This document shows, in pieces, positions 1 through 8,751 of a stretch of DNA of 64,000 bases (within the stretch, counting starts at the first letter, position 1; every line of letters begins with the position of its first letter). The position numbers and the translations under genes are program-made. The notes beneath the pieces are model-generated. The model searched no databases. It saw nothing but the letters and a program-made list of their open reading frames with translations, and was not told the origin of the DNA. Source of the DNA: Heyndrickxia vini (GTDB lineage: Bacteria; Bacillota; Bacilli; Bacillales; Bacillaceae_C); contig NZ_CP065425.1 in NCBI RefSeq assembly GCF_016772275.1, forward strand, positions 1,952,653-2,016,652, given 5' to 3'.

Positions 1-1
1 T

Positions 2-319
2 GGATTTGCCAAAAAAGCAAGAGACAATAAATTATCCCTTGGAGATTTGCAAGGAGGCACATTTACAATCACAAATGGTGGTGTGTTTGGTTCATTGTTC
101 TCAACACCAATTATTAATGGTACTCAAGTAGGTATCCTTGGTATGCACACAATTCAAAAACGCCCAGTTGCAGTAGGAGATAATGTTGAAATTCGTCCAA
201 TGATGTATATTGCATTATCTTATGACCACCGTGTTATTGATGGTAGTGAAGCTGTTGGATTCTTAGTAACTGTTAAAAAATTACTCGAAAATCCAGAAGA
301 CTTATTATTAGAAGTTTAA
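2..319 (+). CDS. odhB: 2-oxoglutarate dehydrogenase E2 (dihydrolipoyl succinyltransferase), C-terminal part
   Basis: This is the last 105 codons of a gene that begins before the window. The product transfers succinyl groups from lipoamide to CoA in the 2-oxoglutarate dehydrogenase complex of the TCA cycle. Visible are the catalytic-domain core [11 protein letters not shown], the [11 protein letters not shown] strand and the SYDHRVIDG motif that carries the catalytic His and Asp of the acyltransferase fold. The C-terminus [12 protein letters not shown] is typical of OdhB/SucB. The frame is open from base 2, so the TTG at 47 is internal and not a start. A terminator follows directly, so this is the end of an odhAB-type operon. 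A pyruvate-dehydrogenase E2 is the alternative, but the motif spacing fits OdhB better. Confidence 0.9.
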   Translation, partial: GFAKKARDNKLSLGDLQGGTFTITNGGVFGSLFSTPIINGTQVGILGMHTIQKRPVAVGDNVEIRPMMYIALSYDHRVIDGSEAVGFLVTVKKLLENPEDLLLEV

Positions 320-331
320 TTATTTCTTGTT

Positions 332-360
332 AAACCCTTTCCATTAGGAAAGGGTTTTTT
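332..360 (+). terminator. Rho-independent terminator of odhB
   Basis: Perfect 11-bp stem (AAACCCTTTCC / GGAAAGGGTTT) with a four-base loop, running into a T tract, 12 bases after the odhB stop codon. Confidence 0.9.
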
Positions 361-372
361 AATGTGAATTTT

Positions 373-400
373 AGGGACAGTGGACCTGGTCCCATGTCCC
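373..400. repeat. GGGACAGTGGACC...GGTCCCATGTCCC palindromic element
   Basis: Imperfect palindrome between the odhB terminator and the sda terminator, with GGGACA on the left and TGTCCC on the right around a GGACC/GGTCC core. I recall very similar GGGACAGTGGACCTGTCCC-type intergenic elements as dispersed repeats in Bacillaceae genomes. It is not needed by either flanking terminator. Only one copy lies in this window, so the repeat nature rests on recollection. Confidence 0.55.
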
Positions 401-411
401 ACCCAGTTTCA

Positions 412-444
412 AAAAAAGAAGTGCATTCAAATATTTGAATGCAC
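412..444 (-). terminator. Terminator of sda
   Basis: Perfect 12-bp palindrome (GTGCATTCAAAT and its complement) at 421-444. On the minus strand a T-rich tract (412-420) follows, just after the sda stop codon. Confidence 0.85.
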
Positions 445-459
445 TCTACAAGTTTTCTA

Positions 460-588
460 TTATTTATAAGGTGTTAATCCTCGCTTTAATAATTCATTTT
501 TCAAAACCTTTATCCACTCACGTTCTTGACCTTTTTTTTCAGCGTCTCGATAGGCAGCTACCAACATTTCATTACTCATGATTTTCAT
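460..588 (-). CDS. sda: Sda-like sporulation checkpoint protein (42 aa)
   Basis: A 42-codon gene with an excellent ribosome site (AGGAGG, 7 bases before ATG) and its own terminator. The product begins MKIMSNEMLVAAYRDAE and ends KRGLTPYK. It matches the Sda pattern I know from B. subtilis: a short N-terminal strand, then xLSxELLxxSYxxA, then a second helix xxDFIxLIxNExxRR. Sda folds as a helical hairpin that binds the sporulation kinase KinA and blocks phosphorelay signalling when replication is perturbed. Family assignment is from pattern recognition. Binding-surface residues were not checked by alignment. Regulation by DnaA, as in B. subtilis, is possible, but I did not identify a clear DnaA-box cluster upstream. 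Confidence 0.8.
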   Translation of the reverse strand: MKIMSNEMLVAAYRDAEKKGQEREWIKVLKNELLKRGLTPYK

Positions 589-823
589 GTTATAACCTCC
601 TAGTGGAATTTAATACTTTCTATATTTTCTAACCATTTTAACTCTTTTTAAACTACTTGAAAAGTGTTTTTTAAAAATATTTAATTATATTTTCTTAATT
701 GAATATTCCGAAAAAAGTGATAACATATATTATATGAGTAGAGATTCCAGTAACATCATGATTATCCTCTTTGGCTAAAGTATCAACATCTACTCGTAAT
801 ATGCTGAAAAGGAGGATTTTATT

Positions 824-2470
824 ATGTCATCTTTATTAAACATTACAGTTGGTGAGCTACTTAAGCAAAAGGCAGAATTGCATCCAGACCATGAAGCAGT
901 CATATATGCTGATAGGGATTTACGGTTATCTTATAAAGAGTTTGACGATCAGTGTAATTTAGTTGCAAAAGGGTTAATGAATTTAGGGATAAATAAAAAT
1001 GATCATATAGCCATTTGGGCAACTAATACACCAGAGTGGCTGACCTGTCAATTTGCTACCGGAAAAATGGGTGGAGTACTCGTAACAGTAAATACAAACT
1101 ATCGTACATCAGAACTGGAATATTTATTGCGTCAATCCGATTCTGAAACAATAATTTTAATGGAAAAATACCGTACAGCTTCGTATATTGATATGATTTA
1201 TGAGATATGCCCTGAACTTAAAGATTCAGAGGCGGGAAAATTAAATAGTGCACGTCTTCCAAAATTGAAAAATGTTATTGTGATGGGTGATAATCATTAT
1301 CCGGGTACATATAATTGGAAGGAGTTATTATCGTTTGGACGTGAGGTATCTAATGAAGAATTAGAACAGCGCTTGCAGTCATTAGACCCAAATGATGTAA
1401 TAAATATGCAATACACTTCAGGGACTACAGGTTTTCCGAAGGGTGTTATGTTAAGCCACAATAACATTGTAAATAATGGATACAATATTGCCAACTGTAT
1501 GAAACTAACTAAAGCAGACAGGCTTTGTATTCCTGTACCATTTTTCCATTGTTTCGGTTGTGTCCTAGGTACGATGGCTTGCGTATCAGTGGGAGCAACG
1601 ATGGTACCGATCCAAGAATTTAATCCTAAAGAGGTTTTACAAACTGTCCAAGATGAGAAATGTACCGGATTACATGGGGTACCCACAATGTTTATCAATG
1701 AGTTGAATTTGGCAGATTTTGATAATTATGATTTATCTTCTTTGCGAACTGGAATCATGGCAGGATCAAATTGTCCAATTGAGGTCATGAAAGGCGTAAT
1801 TGAAAAAATGGGGGCAACCGAAATAACGATTGCTTATGGACAAACTGAATCTTCACCTGTAATTACTCAAACTAGAACGAATGATCCGATAGAGCTAAGA
1901 GTGGAATCAGTAGGTAGAGCATTGCCTAATGTAGAAGTGAAAATTGTTGACCCACTTACAAATAATGTAGTAAATGATGGAGAACAAGGTGAATTATGTA
2001 CGAGGGGTTATCATGTAATGAAAGGATATTATAAAAATCCTGATGCAACGAAAGAGGCAATAGACGAAGATGGATGGCTTCATACTGGTGATTTGGCGGT
2101 TATGGATGAAAATGGTTATTGTAGAATTACAGGTAGATTAAAGGATATGATCATTAGGGGTGGGGAAAATATTTACCCAAGAGAAATCGAAGAATTTCTT
2201 TACACTCATCCCAAAATTTTAGATGTCCAAGTTATTGGTGTCCCTAATGAAAAATACGGGGAAGAAATAATGGCCTGGATTATTCCTAAAGAAGGAGAAA
2301 GCCTTTCATATGGAGAGGTTATTGAATACTGCAAGGATAAAATATCACACCATAAAATTCCACGATATGTTAAACTGACAGATCAGTATCCAATGACTGC
2401 ATCTGGTAAAATTCAAAAATATCTTTTACGTAAACAAGCTATAGAACTTGTTGATCAGGACTTAGGGTAA
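824..2470 (+). CDS. Acyl-CoA synthetase (AMP-forming), FadD/YngI-like
   Basis: ATP-dependent ligase of 548 aa that activates a carboxylic acid, probably a short- to medium-chain or branched acid, to its CoA thioester through an acyl-adenylate. The P-loop-like AMP-binding motif YTSGTTGFPKG starts at residue 197. The adenylation motif AYGQTESSP, the GWLHTGDLAVMDENGY hinge region and the C-terminal catalytic lysine in ASGKIQK are all present, and length is normal for the ANL superfamily. The start is ATG 824 behind AAGGAGGA. It is monocistronic, between sda and a broken hydrolase. The closest Bacillus counterpart I recall is YngI, but no yng-type leucine-degradation neighbours are here, so substrate and symbol are left open. 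Confidence 0.88.
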   Translation: MSSLLNITVGELLKQKAELHPDHEAVIYADRDLRLSYKEFDDQCNLVAKGLMNLGINKNDHIAIWATNTPEWLTCQFATGKMGGVLVTVNTNYRTSELEYLLRQSDSETIILMEKYRTASYIDMIYEICPELKDSEAGKLNSARLPKLKNVIVMGDNHYPGTYNWKELLSFGREVSNEELEQRLQSLDPNDVINMQYTSGTTGFPKGVMLSHNNIVNNGYNIANCMKLTKADRLCIPVPFFHCFGCVLGTMACVSVGATMVPIQEFNPKEVLQTVQDEKCTGLHGVPTMFINELNLADFDNYDLSSLRTGIMAGSNCPIEVMKGVIEKMGATEITIAYGQTESSPVITQTRTNDPIELRVESVGRALPNVEVKIVDPLTNNVVNDGEQGELCTRGYHVMKGYYKNPDATKEAIDEDGWLHTGDLAVMDENGYCRITGRLKDMIIRGGENIYPREIEEFLYTHPKILDVQVIGVPNEKYGEEIMAWIIPKEGESLSYGEVIEYCKDKISHHKIPRYVKLTDQYPMTASGKIQKYLLRKQAIELVDQDLG

Positions 2471-2532
2471 TTTTACAAACTTATTATAGTTTTAAAATAA
2501 AGATTGATCATTTATTTTAAAGTTGTGATTAA

Positions 2533-2557
2533 AATCCTGTTTTTACAGGATTTTTTT
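2533..2557 (+). terminator. Terminator after the acyl-CoA synthetase
   Basis: AATCCTGT/ACAGGATT stem with a TTTT loop, followed by seven T residues. Confidence 0.85.
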
Positions 2558-2649
2558 CTTTAACTATAGGAGCAGTTTAACTTAATAAAGATGGAAATAA
2601 GAGATAAAAGTAAAATAATTAGTAGTTTTTTAAAAGGGGATTAAGACAT

Positions 2650-3174
2650 TTGAGTAATTTATCATTTTTTGATTTAGAAAAGAAGCTTAAAAGAATTAGA
2701 ATAGAAGGCTTTGTAATTCATAAAGGGAATACACGATTCTTCGAATACGTGAAGAATAAAAAGGTGCTAGAAAAGCCTACAAAGGTTTATTCCATTACTA
2801 AGACCATTGTTTCTATATTAATTGGAATTATGGTAGATAAAGGGTTATTAAAAAATATTCACGAACCTATTCAAAATTATTTTCCAGAAATATTAGAGTC
2901 TAATGATCCGCAAAAGAAAGAAATTACAATATTTCATTTGCTAACCATGACGTCGGGGTTGCAGGTAGGAAATTTCGAAGGATCAAAAAATTGGGTTAAA
3001 TTCATACTTGGACAACCAATAATACATAAACCAGGTTCAACCTTTCAGTATAATTCAGGAGACTCTCATTTACTAAGTGCGATAATACAAAAAATTTCTG
3101 GAATTCCCACCGCTTTATTTGCTGAAAAATATCTATTTCGACCATTAGGAGACTCATTTTCGAGGAGCTATTAG
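2650..3174 (+). pseudogene. Truncated beta-lactamase-type serine hydrolase
   Basis: TTG start behind AAAAGGGGAT. The 174-aa product carries the two N-terminal catalytic motifs of the class C beta-lactamase/D-aminopeptidase fold: SITK (SxxK, in KVYSITKTIVS) and YNSGD (YxN-type, residues about 136-140). Family members usually exceed 300 aa. This frame stops just after KYLFRPLGD, where the second half including the HTG/KTG region should begin. The next 120 bases hold no recognisable continuation in any frame before a terminator hairpin. I read it as a 3'-deleted gene, probably inactive. A short functional esterase-like variant is less likely. Confidence 0.7.
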
Positions 3175-3294
3175 GTAATTGGCTGGATGAGTAAGACATT
3201 TGAGCAAGTCAAACTGTTTTTCTTCTCTTCTGGTATCATAAAAATTATTTTATTATCTGTTCTGTTTCAGATGGATGAACTGAATAGAAAAATC

Positions 3295-3323
3295 AGCGGG
3301 GGTTTGCCACCGCTTTTTTTTTT
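3295..3323 (+). terminator. Terminator after the truncated hydrolase
   Basis: AGCGGGGG/CCACCGCT stem (one mismatch) with TTTG loop and a run of nine T. It probably is the terminator of the original full-length gene, consistent with an internal deletion upstream. Confidence 0.8.
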
Positions 3324-3373
3324 GAAAGATAAGTGTATAAAATAGGTGAATTAATTATTTTTTCTAAAAATAG

Positions 3374-3420
3374 TTGACGTAAAAATAAAATACATGTATA
3401 GTTAGTTACATAACTAACTA
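3374..3420 (+). promoter_or_regulatory. Promoter and palindromic operator of the GntR/ABC operon
   Basis: -35 TTGACG (3374-3379), 17-bp spacer, -10 TATAGT (3397-3402). A perfect 10-bp inverted repeat TAGTTAGTTA-CA-TAACTAACTA (3399-3420) overlaps the -10 and the expected start site. This is the layout of an autorepressed YtrA-type GntR operon. The binding protein is inferred to be the product of the next gene. Confidence 0.8.
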
Positions 3421-3448
3421 ACCAAAGAACCAACTAGGCGGTGAGGGA

Positions 3449-3814
3449 ATGAAATCTTTAATCGATGATAATCGTCCTATCTTTATGCAAATTGCTGAGA
3501 AAATTGAGGATGACATCATTAATGGAGGGTTACTTGAAGAATCCCAAGTGCCATCCACTAATCAATTTGCTTCCTTTTACCAGATCAATCCGGCAACTGC
3601 AGCAAAAGGTGTGAATTTGTTAGTCGATCAAGGAATATTGTACAAAAAACGCGGCATTGGGATGTTTGTCGTGAAGGGGGCTCGTACAAAGCTAATGGAA
3701 AAAAGAAAAGAACAGTTTTTTGAGGAGTATGTATCCAAAATGATTCACGAGGCAAAAAAACTAGGAATAACTTCAAAAGAACTGATGGATATGATTAAAA
3801 AGGGGGAAGGGTGA
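3449..3814 (+). CDS. GntR-family transcriptional repressor, YtrA-like
   Basis: 121-aa DNA-binding protein. The first 75 residues form a GntR winged helix (PIFMQIAEKIEDDIINGGLL, then VPSTNQFASFYQINPATAAKG, then LVDQGILYKKRGIGMFV). The tail is short (about 45 aa), as in the YtrA subfamily, whose members typically repress an adjacent ABC transporter operon. It is the first gene of a three-gene operon. Only one base separates it from the ATPase gene. A perfect palindrome sits on its own promoter, so autoregulation is very likely. The inducer is unknown. In B. subtilis YtrA responds to cell-wall antibiotics, but that cannot be inferred here. Confidence 0.88.
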   Translation: MKSLIDDNRPIFMQIAEKIEDDIINGGLLEESQVPSTNQFASFYQINPATAAKGVNLLVDQGILYKKRGIGMFVVKGARTKLMEKRKEQFFEEYVSKMIHEAKKLGITSKELMDMIKKGEG

Positions 3815-3815
3815 A

Positions 3816-4709
3816 ATGAGTAATGTTATAGAGGTTAATCAACTAACAAAAGCATATGGAAATTTAACTGCAGTTAATGACGTTACATTCTCAATCGAAG
3901 CAAACAAAATTTATGGGCTTCTTGGGAGAAATGGAGCAGGAAAAACGACTATTATGCATATGATTACCGCACAACTATTTCAAACTAGCGGAGAAATAAA
4001 GGTTTTTGGAGATACTCCATATGAAAACAAAAATGTGTTAAGTAAAATATGTTTCATAAAAGAAAGCCAAAAGTATCCATCTACATTCACCGTTAAAAAT
4101 GTGTTGGATGTAGCTGCGCTCCTTTTTCCGAATTGGGATCAGCAGTACGCTGAGTTACTGATAGGGGATTTTCGACTTCCATTAAAACGAAGAGTGAAGA
4201 GGCTATCAAGAGGGATGCTTTCTTCGGTCGGAATTGTAATCGGCCTAGCCAGTCGCGCACCACTTACAATATTTGATGAGCCTTATTTAGGGCTTGATGC
4301 TGTGGCAAGGAGCTTGTTTTATAATCACTTGATTGAAGATTATGCAGAGCATCCGCGTACGATTATCCTCTCTACACATTTGATTGATGAAGTAAACAAA
4401 ATTTTAGAGCATGTAATAGTGATTGATAATGGAAAACTGCTCATTAACGAGGATGCAGATGTACTGCGAGGAAGTGCCACTACTGTTACAGGATTAGCAA
4501 AAAAAGTGGAAGCATTTACAGTCGGTAAAAAGGTTATCAATAATAACCCTTTAGGCGGATTCCATTCTGCTATTGTGATGGGAAGGCTTGAAGAAGAGGA
4601 CATAAAACAAGCGGAGGCGTTTGAGCTGGAACTTAGTCCAGTTTCATTACAACAGCTGATTGTTCATCTAACTAGTGGAATATCAAAAGACAAGGTGGTG
4701 GAATTCTAA
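3816..4709 (+). CDS. ABC transporter ATP-binding protein, YtrB-like
   Basis: 297-aa nucleotide-binding subunit of an exporter-type ABC system. Walker A is GRNGAGKTT (about residue 37), Walker B and D-loop are LTIFDEPYLGLDA, and the switch histidine is in ILSTHLIDEV. The signature loop reads LSRGM rather than LSGGQ, a degeneration seen in several YtrB/BcrA-like exporters. A C-terminal extension of about 80 residues follows the core. Its stop overlaps the permease start by one base, so subunits are translationally coupled. It probably pairs with the following permease to export a small molecule or affect the cell envelope. Confidence 0.87.
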   Translation: MSNVIEVNQLTKAYGNLTAVNDVTFSIEANKIYGLLGRNGAGKTTIMHMITAQLFQTSGEIKVFGDTPYENKNVLSKICFIKESQKYPSTFTVKNVLDVAALLFPNWDQQYAELLIGDFRLPLKRRVKRLSRGMLSSVGIVIGLASRAPLTIFDEPYLGLDAVARSLFYNHLIEDYAEHPRTIILSTHLIDEVNKILEHVIVIDNGKLLINEDADVLRGSATTVTGLAKKVEAFTVGKKVINNNPLGGFHSAIVMGRLEEEDIKQAEAFELELSPVSLQQLIVHLTSGISKDKVVEF

Positions 4710-5392
4710 TGAATAGTATCACGCATGTCATGAAAATTCATACTAAGGAAAAATGGGGATGGTTTTATATCTCATGGGTTATATTACTTTTTAGTTTCTT
4801 AATAAATCTTATTATCGGAATTGTTACTGGTGGTACGGAGCCGATATATACAGGTGGAATGGCCTCAATCTTTATTTACATGTTAGCTGCAGGTATTGGA
4901 ACGATGCAAATTTTTCAGTTTGCCGTTGGGTTGAGTGTGAGAAGAAAAGATTTCTATTTAGGAACGACGGGAATGTTTATTGCTGTAAGTGCAGGAAATT
5001 CGATTGTATTGTTAATTTTTTCTATGGTAGAAAAAATATCTGGATCATGGGGTGTTGGTCTTCATTATTTTAACCTACCCTATCTAAACGATGGTTCCTT
5101 GATCGAACAGTTTTTCATTTACTTTATATTTATGATGAATATGTTATTTTTAGGATTTGTCATTGCAAGTATATTTCTACGATTTGGCAGAAGCGGATTA
5201 CTCGTCTTTTTTGGAGTATTATTCGTCATTATTACCGCTGTATCATTTATTCTTACCTATTTTGAAAAATGGGGTACCTTCTTCCATTGGGTAGCAGGGC
5301 ATTCTGCTTTCGGAATCTCACTATGGATGATACCTGTTGTTTTATTGTATATGATTGTATCATATTTGCTTCTTAAAAGAGCAATCGTTTAA
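4709..5392 (+). CDS. ABC transporter permease
   Basis: 227-aa integral membrane protein with about six hydrophobic segments (for example ISWVILLFSFLINLIIGIV near residues 22-40, and the C-terminal SLWMIPVVLLYMIVSYLLL). It has no soluble domain of note. It overlaps the ATPase gene by one base and completes the GntR-ATPase-permease operon. No substrate can be inferred from sequence. Confidence 0.8.
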   Translation: MNSITHVMKIHTKEKWGWFYISWVILLFSFLINLIIGIVTGGTEPIYTGGMASIFIYMLAAGIGTMQIFQFAVGLSVRRKDFYLGTTGMFIAVSAGNSIVLLIFSMVEKISGSWGVGLHYFNLPYLNDGSLIEQFFIYFIFMMNMLFLGFVIASIFLRFGRSGLLVFFGVLFVIITAVSFILTYFEKWGTFFHWVAGHSAFGISLWMIPVVLLYMIVSYLLLKRAIV

Positions 5393-5490
5393 AAAAGCTG
5401 TTTCATACAATTTACCAATGACTCATGAAAAAATGTTTCTGGTGTATAAAAAAGAACTGATGGTATAGAGGACAAAATATGATGATTTCC

Positions 5491-5527
5491 AAACAAAAAA
5501 ACCGGGCATTTTTATTTTTGCCCGGTT
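5491..5527 (-). terminator. Terminator of pdxR
   Basis: AACCGGGC/GCCCGGTT stem (5500-5527). On the minus strand it is followed by a T tract (5491-5499). It is oriented for the leftward pdxR transcript and lacks a T tract for the ABC operon. Confidence 0.8.
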
Positions 5528-5620
5528 ATCTTAATATCCAAATGTTTGTTAAGAAAATACACCAAAATTAAACCAGCTATTGGAAAGTTTTATTGTTTTT
5601 TTAGGACTCCCGTCATTCTT

Positions 5621-7033
5621 TTATAATCGCTTTTTTGATTTTGGAATACCCCAACATTTCATTAATTGGTGAATCCCATTTTCAATTTGCTCCAATGGAA
5701 TACCGCCAAAGCCAAATAGAAAAGTTGGATTTTTAGATTCAATTGGACTTAAGAGATAATCGCTTACCGGATAGATGGCAATATTGTTTTTTTCCGCAAT
5801 CTCTTTTAACTGTCCTTCACTTTTGGCATGGGGTACAGAAATTAATATGTGCATTCCTGCTATGTCCCCAGTGAATGAGATAAGCGGGTAATACGTATCA
5901 AATATTTCTGTTAATTTTTCATGTTTTTTTCGATAAATTTTGCGCATCCTGTTTAGATGTTTTGAAAAATAGCCATCTCTCATAAAGTCAGCTAAAATGT
6001 GTTGATCAAATCTTGGTACGGTTGCTGAGTAAAAACTAAATGTCTGTTTGTATTTTTGTACCAATGTTATAGGTAATACAAAATAAGCAACTCGTAATGA
6101 AGGCATTAAAGATTTGGTAAATGTGCTTATATAAATGACATTATTGTTTTGGTCCATACCTTGTAATGCAGGAATGGGTTTTCCTTTATATCGAAACTCA
6201 CTGTCGTAATCGTCTTCAATAATATAGCGATTTTCATTTTTTGCTGCCCAGTTTAATAGCTGCGTTCTTCTTGTTGCCGATAAAACAGCACCCGTTGGGA
6301 ATTGGTGAGAAGGGGTAATGTAAACAACATTGGCGTTTGTTTTTTCAAGTTCATCCACAATTAAACCATCTTCGTCAACCGGAATAGGAAGAGCTCTATT
6401 TTCCAATTGTATTCTTGGGATTGCTGAATAGCCGGGATTTTCAAGGGCAAATTTTAATTTATCTCCTAGTAATTTTAGAATCATTGGAAGGAGTTGTTCC
6501 GTTCCTGAACCGATAACAATCTGTTCCGGCTTGCAAATAATCCCCCTTGATTGATATAGATAGTTGGAAATTTCCGTTCTTAATGCATATTCTCCTTGCG
6601 GGTCTCCATTTTGCAAAAGCTCTCTCGAATCAAAATCATATAGATTTTTGGCATATTTCCTCCATATTGAAAACGGGAATGAACCGGCATCAATTTTTCC
6701 GGGATGGAAATCAAATTGATAATTTTTCTTCACGGCCTGCTCAATCGGCATAGCTAAAGGCTCTTTTTCAATATACGGTAATTCATCGAATTCTTCGACA
6801 AAAAAACCAATGCGAGGTTGCGATCTTATATAGCCTTCCTCCATAAGCTGTGCATAGGCAATTTCAATGGTTGTTTGGCTGATATTTAAAAACTCTGCTA
6901 ATTTTTTTTTAGAAGGCAATTTGGTTCCGACTTCAATTTGTTTATGGATAATGGCATCTTTAATTCCGATATATAGCTGTTCATACAATGGCTTTACCGT
7001 ACTTTTATCCAAATTAAACATAAGCATGTCCAT
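5621..7033 (-). CDS. pdxR: PdxR, MocR-type regulator of pyridoxal phosphate synthesis
   Basis: 470-aa fusion of an N-terminal GntR winged helix (residues about 10-80: PLYEQLYIGIKDAI, KLPSKKKLAEFLNISQTTIEIAYAQL in two parts) with a fold-type I aminotransferase domain. The PLP-binding lysine is K307 in STFTKSLMPSLR. Other PLP contacts are visible: GSGTEQLLP, YDSEFRY. The start is ATG 7033 behind AGGAGG. It is divergent from pdxST, the classic arrangement in which this protein senses PLP and activates pdxST when PLP is low. Other MocR regulators exist, but the gene context makes PdxR the best call. Confidence 0.88.
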   Translation of the reverse strand: MDMLMFNLDKSTVKPLYEQLYIGIKDAIIHKQIEVGTKLPSKKKLAEFLNISQTTIEIAYAQLMEEGYIRSQPRIGFFVEEFDELPYIEKEPLAMPIEQAVKKNYQFDFHPGKIDAGSFPFSIWRKYAKNLYDFDSRELLQNGDPQGEYALRTEISNYLYQSRGIICKPEQIVIGSGTEQLLPMILKLLGDKLKFALENPGYSAIPRIQLENRALPIPVDEDGLIVDELEKTNANVVYITPSHQFPTGAVLSATRRTQLLNWAAKNENRYIIEDDYDSEFRYKGKPIPALQGMDQNNNVIYISTFTKSLMPSLRVAYFVLPITLVQKYKQTFSFYSATVPRFDQHILADFMRDGYFSKHLNRMRKIYRKKHEKLTEIFDTYYPLISFTGDIAGMHILISVPHAKSEGQLKEIAEKNNIAIYPVSDYLLSPIESKNPTFLFGFGGIPLEQIENGIHQLMKCWGIPKSKKRL

Positions 7034-7070
7034 CTGTATTTCCTCCTACTGACCATGTAGAATTTTGAAA

Positions 7071-7107
7071 AATTGAACCTTTTCATAAAGTCAATTTCTA
7101 TTATACT
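7071..7107 (+). promoter_or_regulatory. pdxS promoter region with candidate PdxR site
   Basis: -10 TATACT (7102-7107) has no good -35 at 17 bp (TTGAAC lies 23 bp upstream, TTTTCA 16 bp upstream), as expected for an activator-dependent promoter. AATTGA (7071-7076) and TCAATT (7091-7096) form an inverted repeat that could be the PdxR target. The assignment is by position only. Confidence 0.45.
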
Positions 7108-7138
7108 AGTAATCATCAAATGAATGGAGGTTTTTTTT

Positions 7139-8023
7139 ATGAATCAAGTTGGAACTGAAAGAGTAAAACGTGGCATGGCAGAAATGCAAAAAGGCGGTGT
7201 CATTATGGATGTCGTGAATGCGGAACAAGCAAGAATTGCAGAGGCTGCTGGTGCCGTTGCGGTTATGGCTTTAGAGCGGGTGCCATCCGATATTCGTGCA
7301 GCTGGGGGAGTAGCGCGTATGGCAGATCCTCGCATTGTAGAGGAAGTGATGAACGCTGTAACCATTCCGGTAATGGCAAAAGCCCGTATTGGCCACATTG
7401 TCGAAGCGCGGGTATTAGAATCAATGGGTGTCGATTACATAGATGAAAGTGAAGTATTAACGCCCGCTGATGAAGAATTCCATTTATTAAAAAGCGACTA
7501 CACTGTACCTTTTGTTTGTGGATGCCGTGATTTGGGCGAAGCTGCCCGCCGTATTGGAGAAGGCGCTTCCATGTTACGGACGAAAGGTGAACCGGGAACA
7601 GGAAATATTGTCGAAGCGGTTCGCCATATTCGAAAAGTTAATGCTCAGGTCAGACGCATTGTTGGGATGAGCACAGATGAACTAATGACAGAAGCAAAAA
7701 ATTTAGGCGCACCATTTGAATTATTACTAGAAATCAAAAAATTAGGCCGGTTGCCGGTTGTCAATTTTGCTGCCGGTGGGGTAGCCACACCTGCTGATGC
7801 TGCTTTAATGATGGAACTTGGAGCAGATGGCGTTTTTGTAGGATCCGGTATTTTCAAATCTGATACTCCGGAAAAATTTGCACGTGCTATTGTAGAAGCA
7901 ACTACACACTATCAAGACTATAAACTGATTGCTGAAATCTCAAAAGAATTAGGTGCACCGATGAAGGGTATTGATATTGCAACACTTGATGCAGCAGAAC
8001 GTATGCAGGAACGTGGTTGGTAA
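7139..8023 (+). CDS. pdxS: Pyridoxal 5'-phosphate synthase, lyase subunit PdxS
   Basis: 294-aa (beta/alpha)8-barrel that condenses ribose 5-phosphate, glyceraldehyde 3-phosphate and PdxT-derived ammonia into PLP. The lysines forming the imine intermediates are K81 ([10 protein letters not shown]) and K149 ([10 protein letters not shown]). The phosphate-binding motifs [10 protein letters not shown] and [12 protein letters not shown] are intact. The ATG at 7124 overlaps the ribosome site (ATGGAGG). The ATG at 7139 has proper spacing and gives the standard N-terminus, so it is used. One base separates it from pdxT. Dodecamer formation with PdxT is known for the family. Confidence 0.97.
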   Translation: MNQVGTERVKRGMAEMQKGGVIMDVVNAEQARIAEAAGAVAVMALERVPSDIRAAGGVARMADPRIVEEVMNAVTIPVMAKARIGHIVEARVLESMGVDYIDESEVLTPADEEFHLLKSDYTVPFVCGCRDLGEAARRIGEGASMLRTKGEPGTGNIVEAVRHIRKVNAQVRRIVGMSTDELMTEAKNLGAPFELLLEIKKLGRLPVVNFAAGGVATPADAALMMELGADGVFVGSGIFKSDTPEKFARAIVEATTHYQDYKLIAEISKELGAPMKGIDIATLDAAERMQERGW

Positions 8024-8024
8024 C

Positions 8025-8600
8025 ATGCTGAAAATCGGAGTGCTTGCATTACAAGGCGCAGTGAGAGAGCATATTAGACAAATTGAAGAACTTGGTTGTG
8101 AGGCCATTCCGGTTAAATCGGTTGAAAATCTAGACGAAATAGATGGTCTTATATTACCTGGCGGAGAAAGTACTACAATGCGTAAACTGATGGACCGTTA
8201 CAATTTGCTCGAGCCCATTCGCGCTTTAGCCGTCAAAGGAATTCCAATGTTTGGCACATGTGCTGGCCTAATTTTATTAGCAAAAGACATCGTCGGCTAT
8301 AAAATGCCGCATCTAGGAATAATGGATGTTGAAGTTGAACGAAATTCTTTTGGACGCCAAGTAGATAGTTTTGAAGTGGAACTATCCATTCGAGAAATAG
8401 GAGAAGCCATTCCAGCTGTTTTTATCCGGGCACCGCATATCGTGGCTGCAGGTGAAAATGTTGAAATTCTGGCAAAACATGAAGATCGTATTGTTCTAGC
8501 TCGCGAAGGCCATTTGTTAGGTTGTTCATTTCATCCTGAGTTAACCGAAGATACCCGAATTATGAAGTATTTTATTGAAATGGTACGGGATTACAATTGA
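8025..8600 (+). CDS. pdxT: Pyridoxal 5'-phosphate synthase, glutaminase subunit PdxT
   Basis: 191-aa class I glutamine amidotransferase that supplies ammonia to PdxS. The catalytic triad C79 (FGTCAGL), H170 and E172 (SFHPELTED) is present, as are [12 protein letters not shown] and [12 protein letters not shown]. The start at 8025 gives the standard [17 protein letters not shown]-terminus. The longer upstream reading (from 7971) would overlap pdxS by 53 bases and lacks family support. It is the second and last gene of pdxST. Confidence 0.97.
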   Translation: MLKIGVLALQGAVREHIRQIEELGCEAIPVKSVENLDEIDGLILPGGESTTMRKLMDRYNLLEPIRALAVKGIPMFGTCAGLILLAKDIVGYKMPHLGIMDVEVERNSFGRQVDSFEVELSIREIGEAIPAVFIRAPHIVAAGENVEILAKHEDRIVLAREGHLLGCSFHPELTEDTRIMKYFIEMVRDYN

Positions 8601-8751
8601 TTAATTTTGGAAGGTACTGTAAGAATAACTGATAGTTTTATCAAAGAAGGTATAACGCTTTTTGTTGAAGATTTTATGCTAAAAGGGGAGTAAGAAATAA
8701 TTAATCATACTTATAAAATTCGCCGTTTTATTAGGTTATTAGAGTATAAAA

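Noticed and set aside
1297-1698. 133-codon minus-strand frame
   Set aside because: Antisense to the conserved AMP-binding core of the acyl-CoA synthetase. No family motif, no ribosome site.
5400-5490. Possible small gene after the ABC permease
   Set aside because: No ribosome site, start and adequate length coincide. The stretch looks non-coding.
7124-7138. Upstream ATG for pdxS
   Set aside because: It is part of the GGAGG ribosome site of the true start at 7139.
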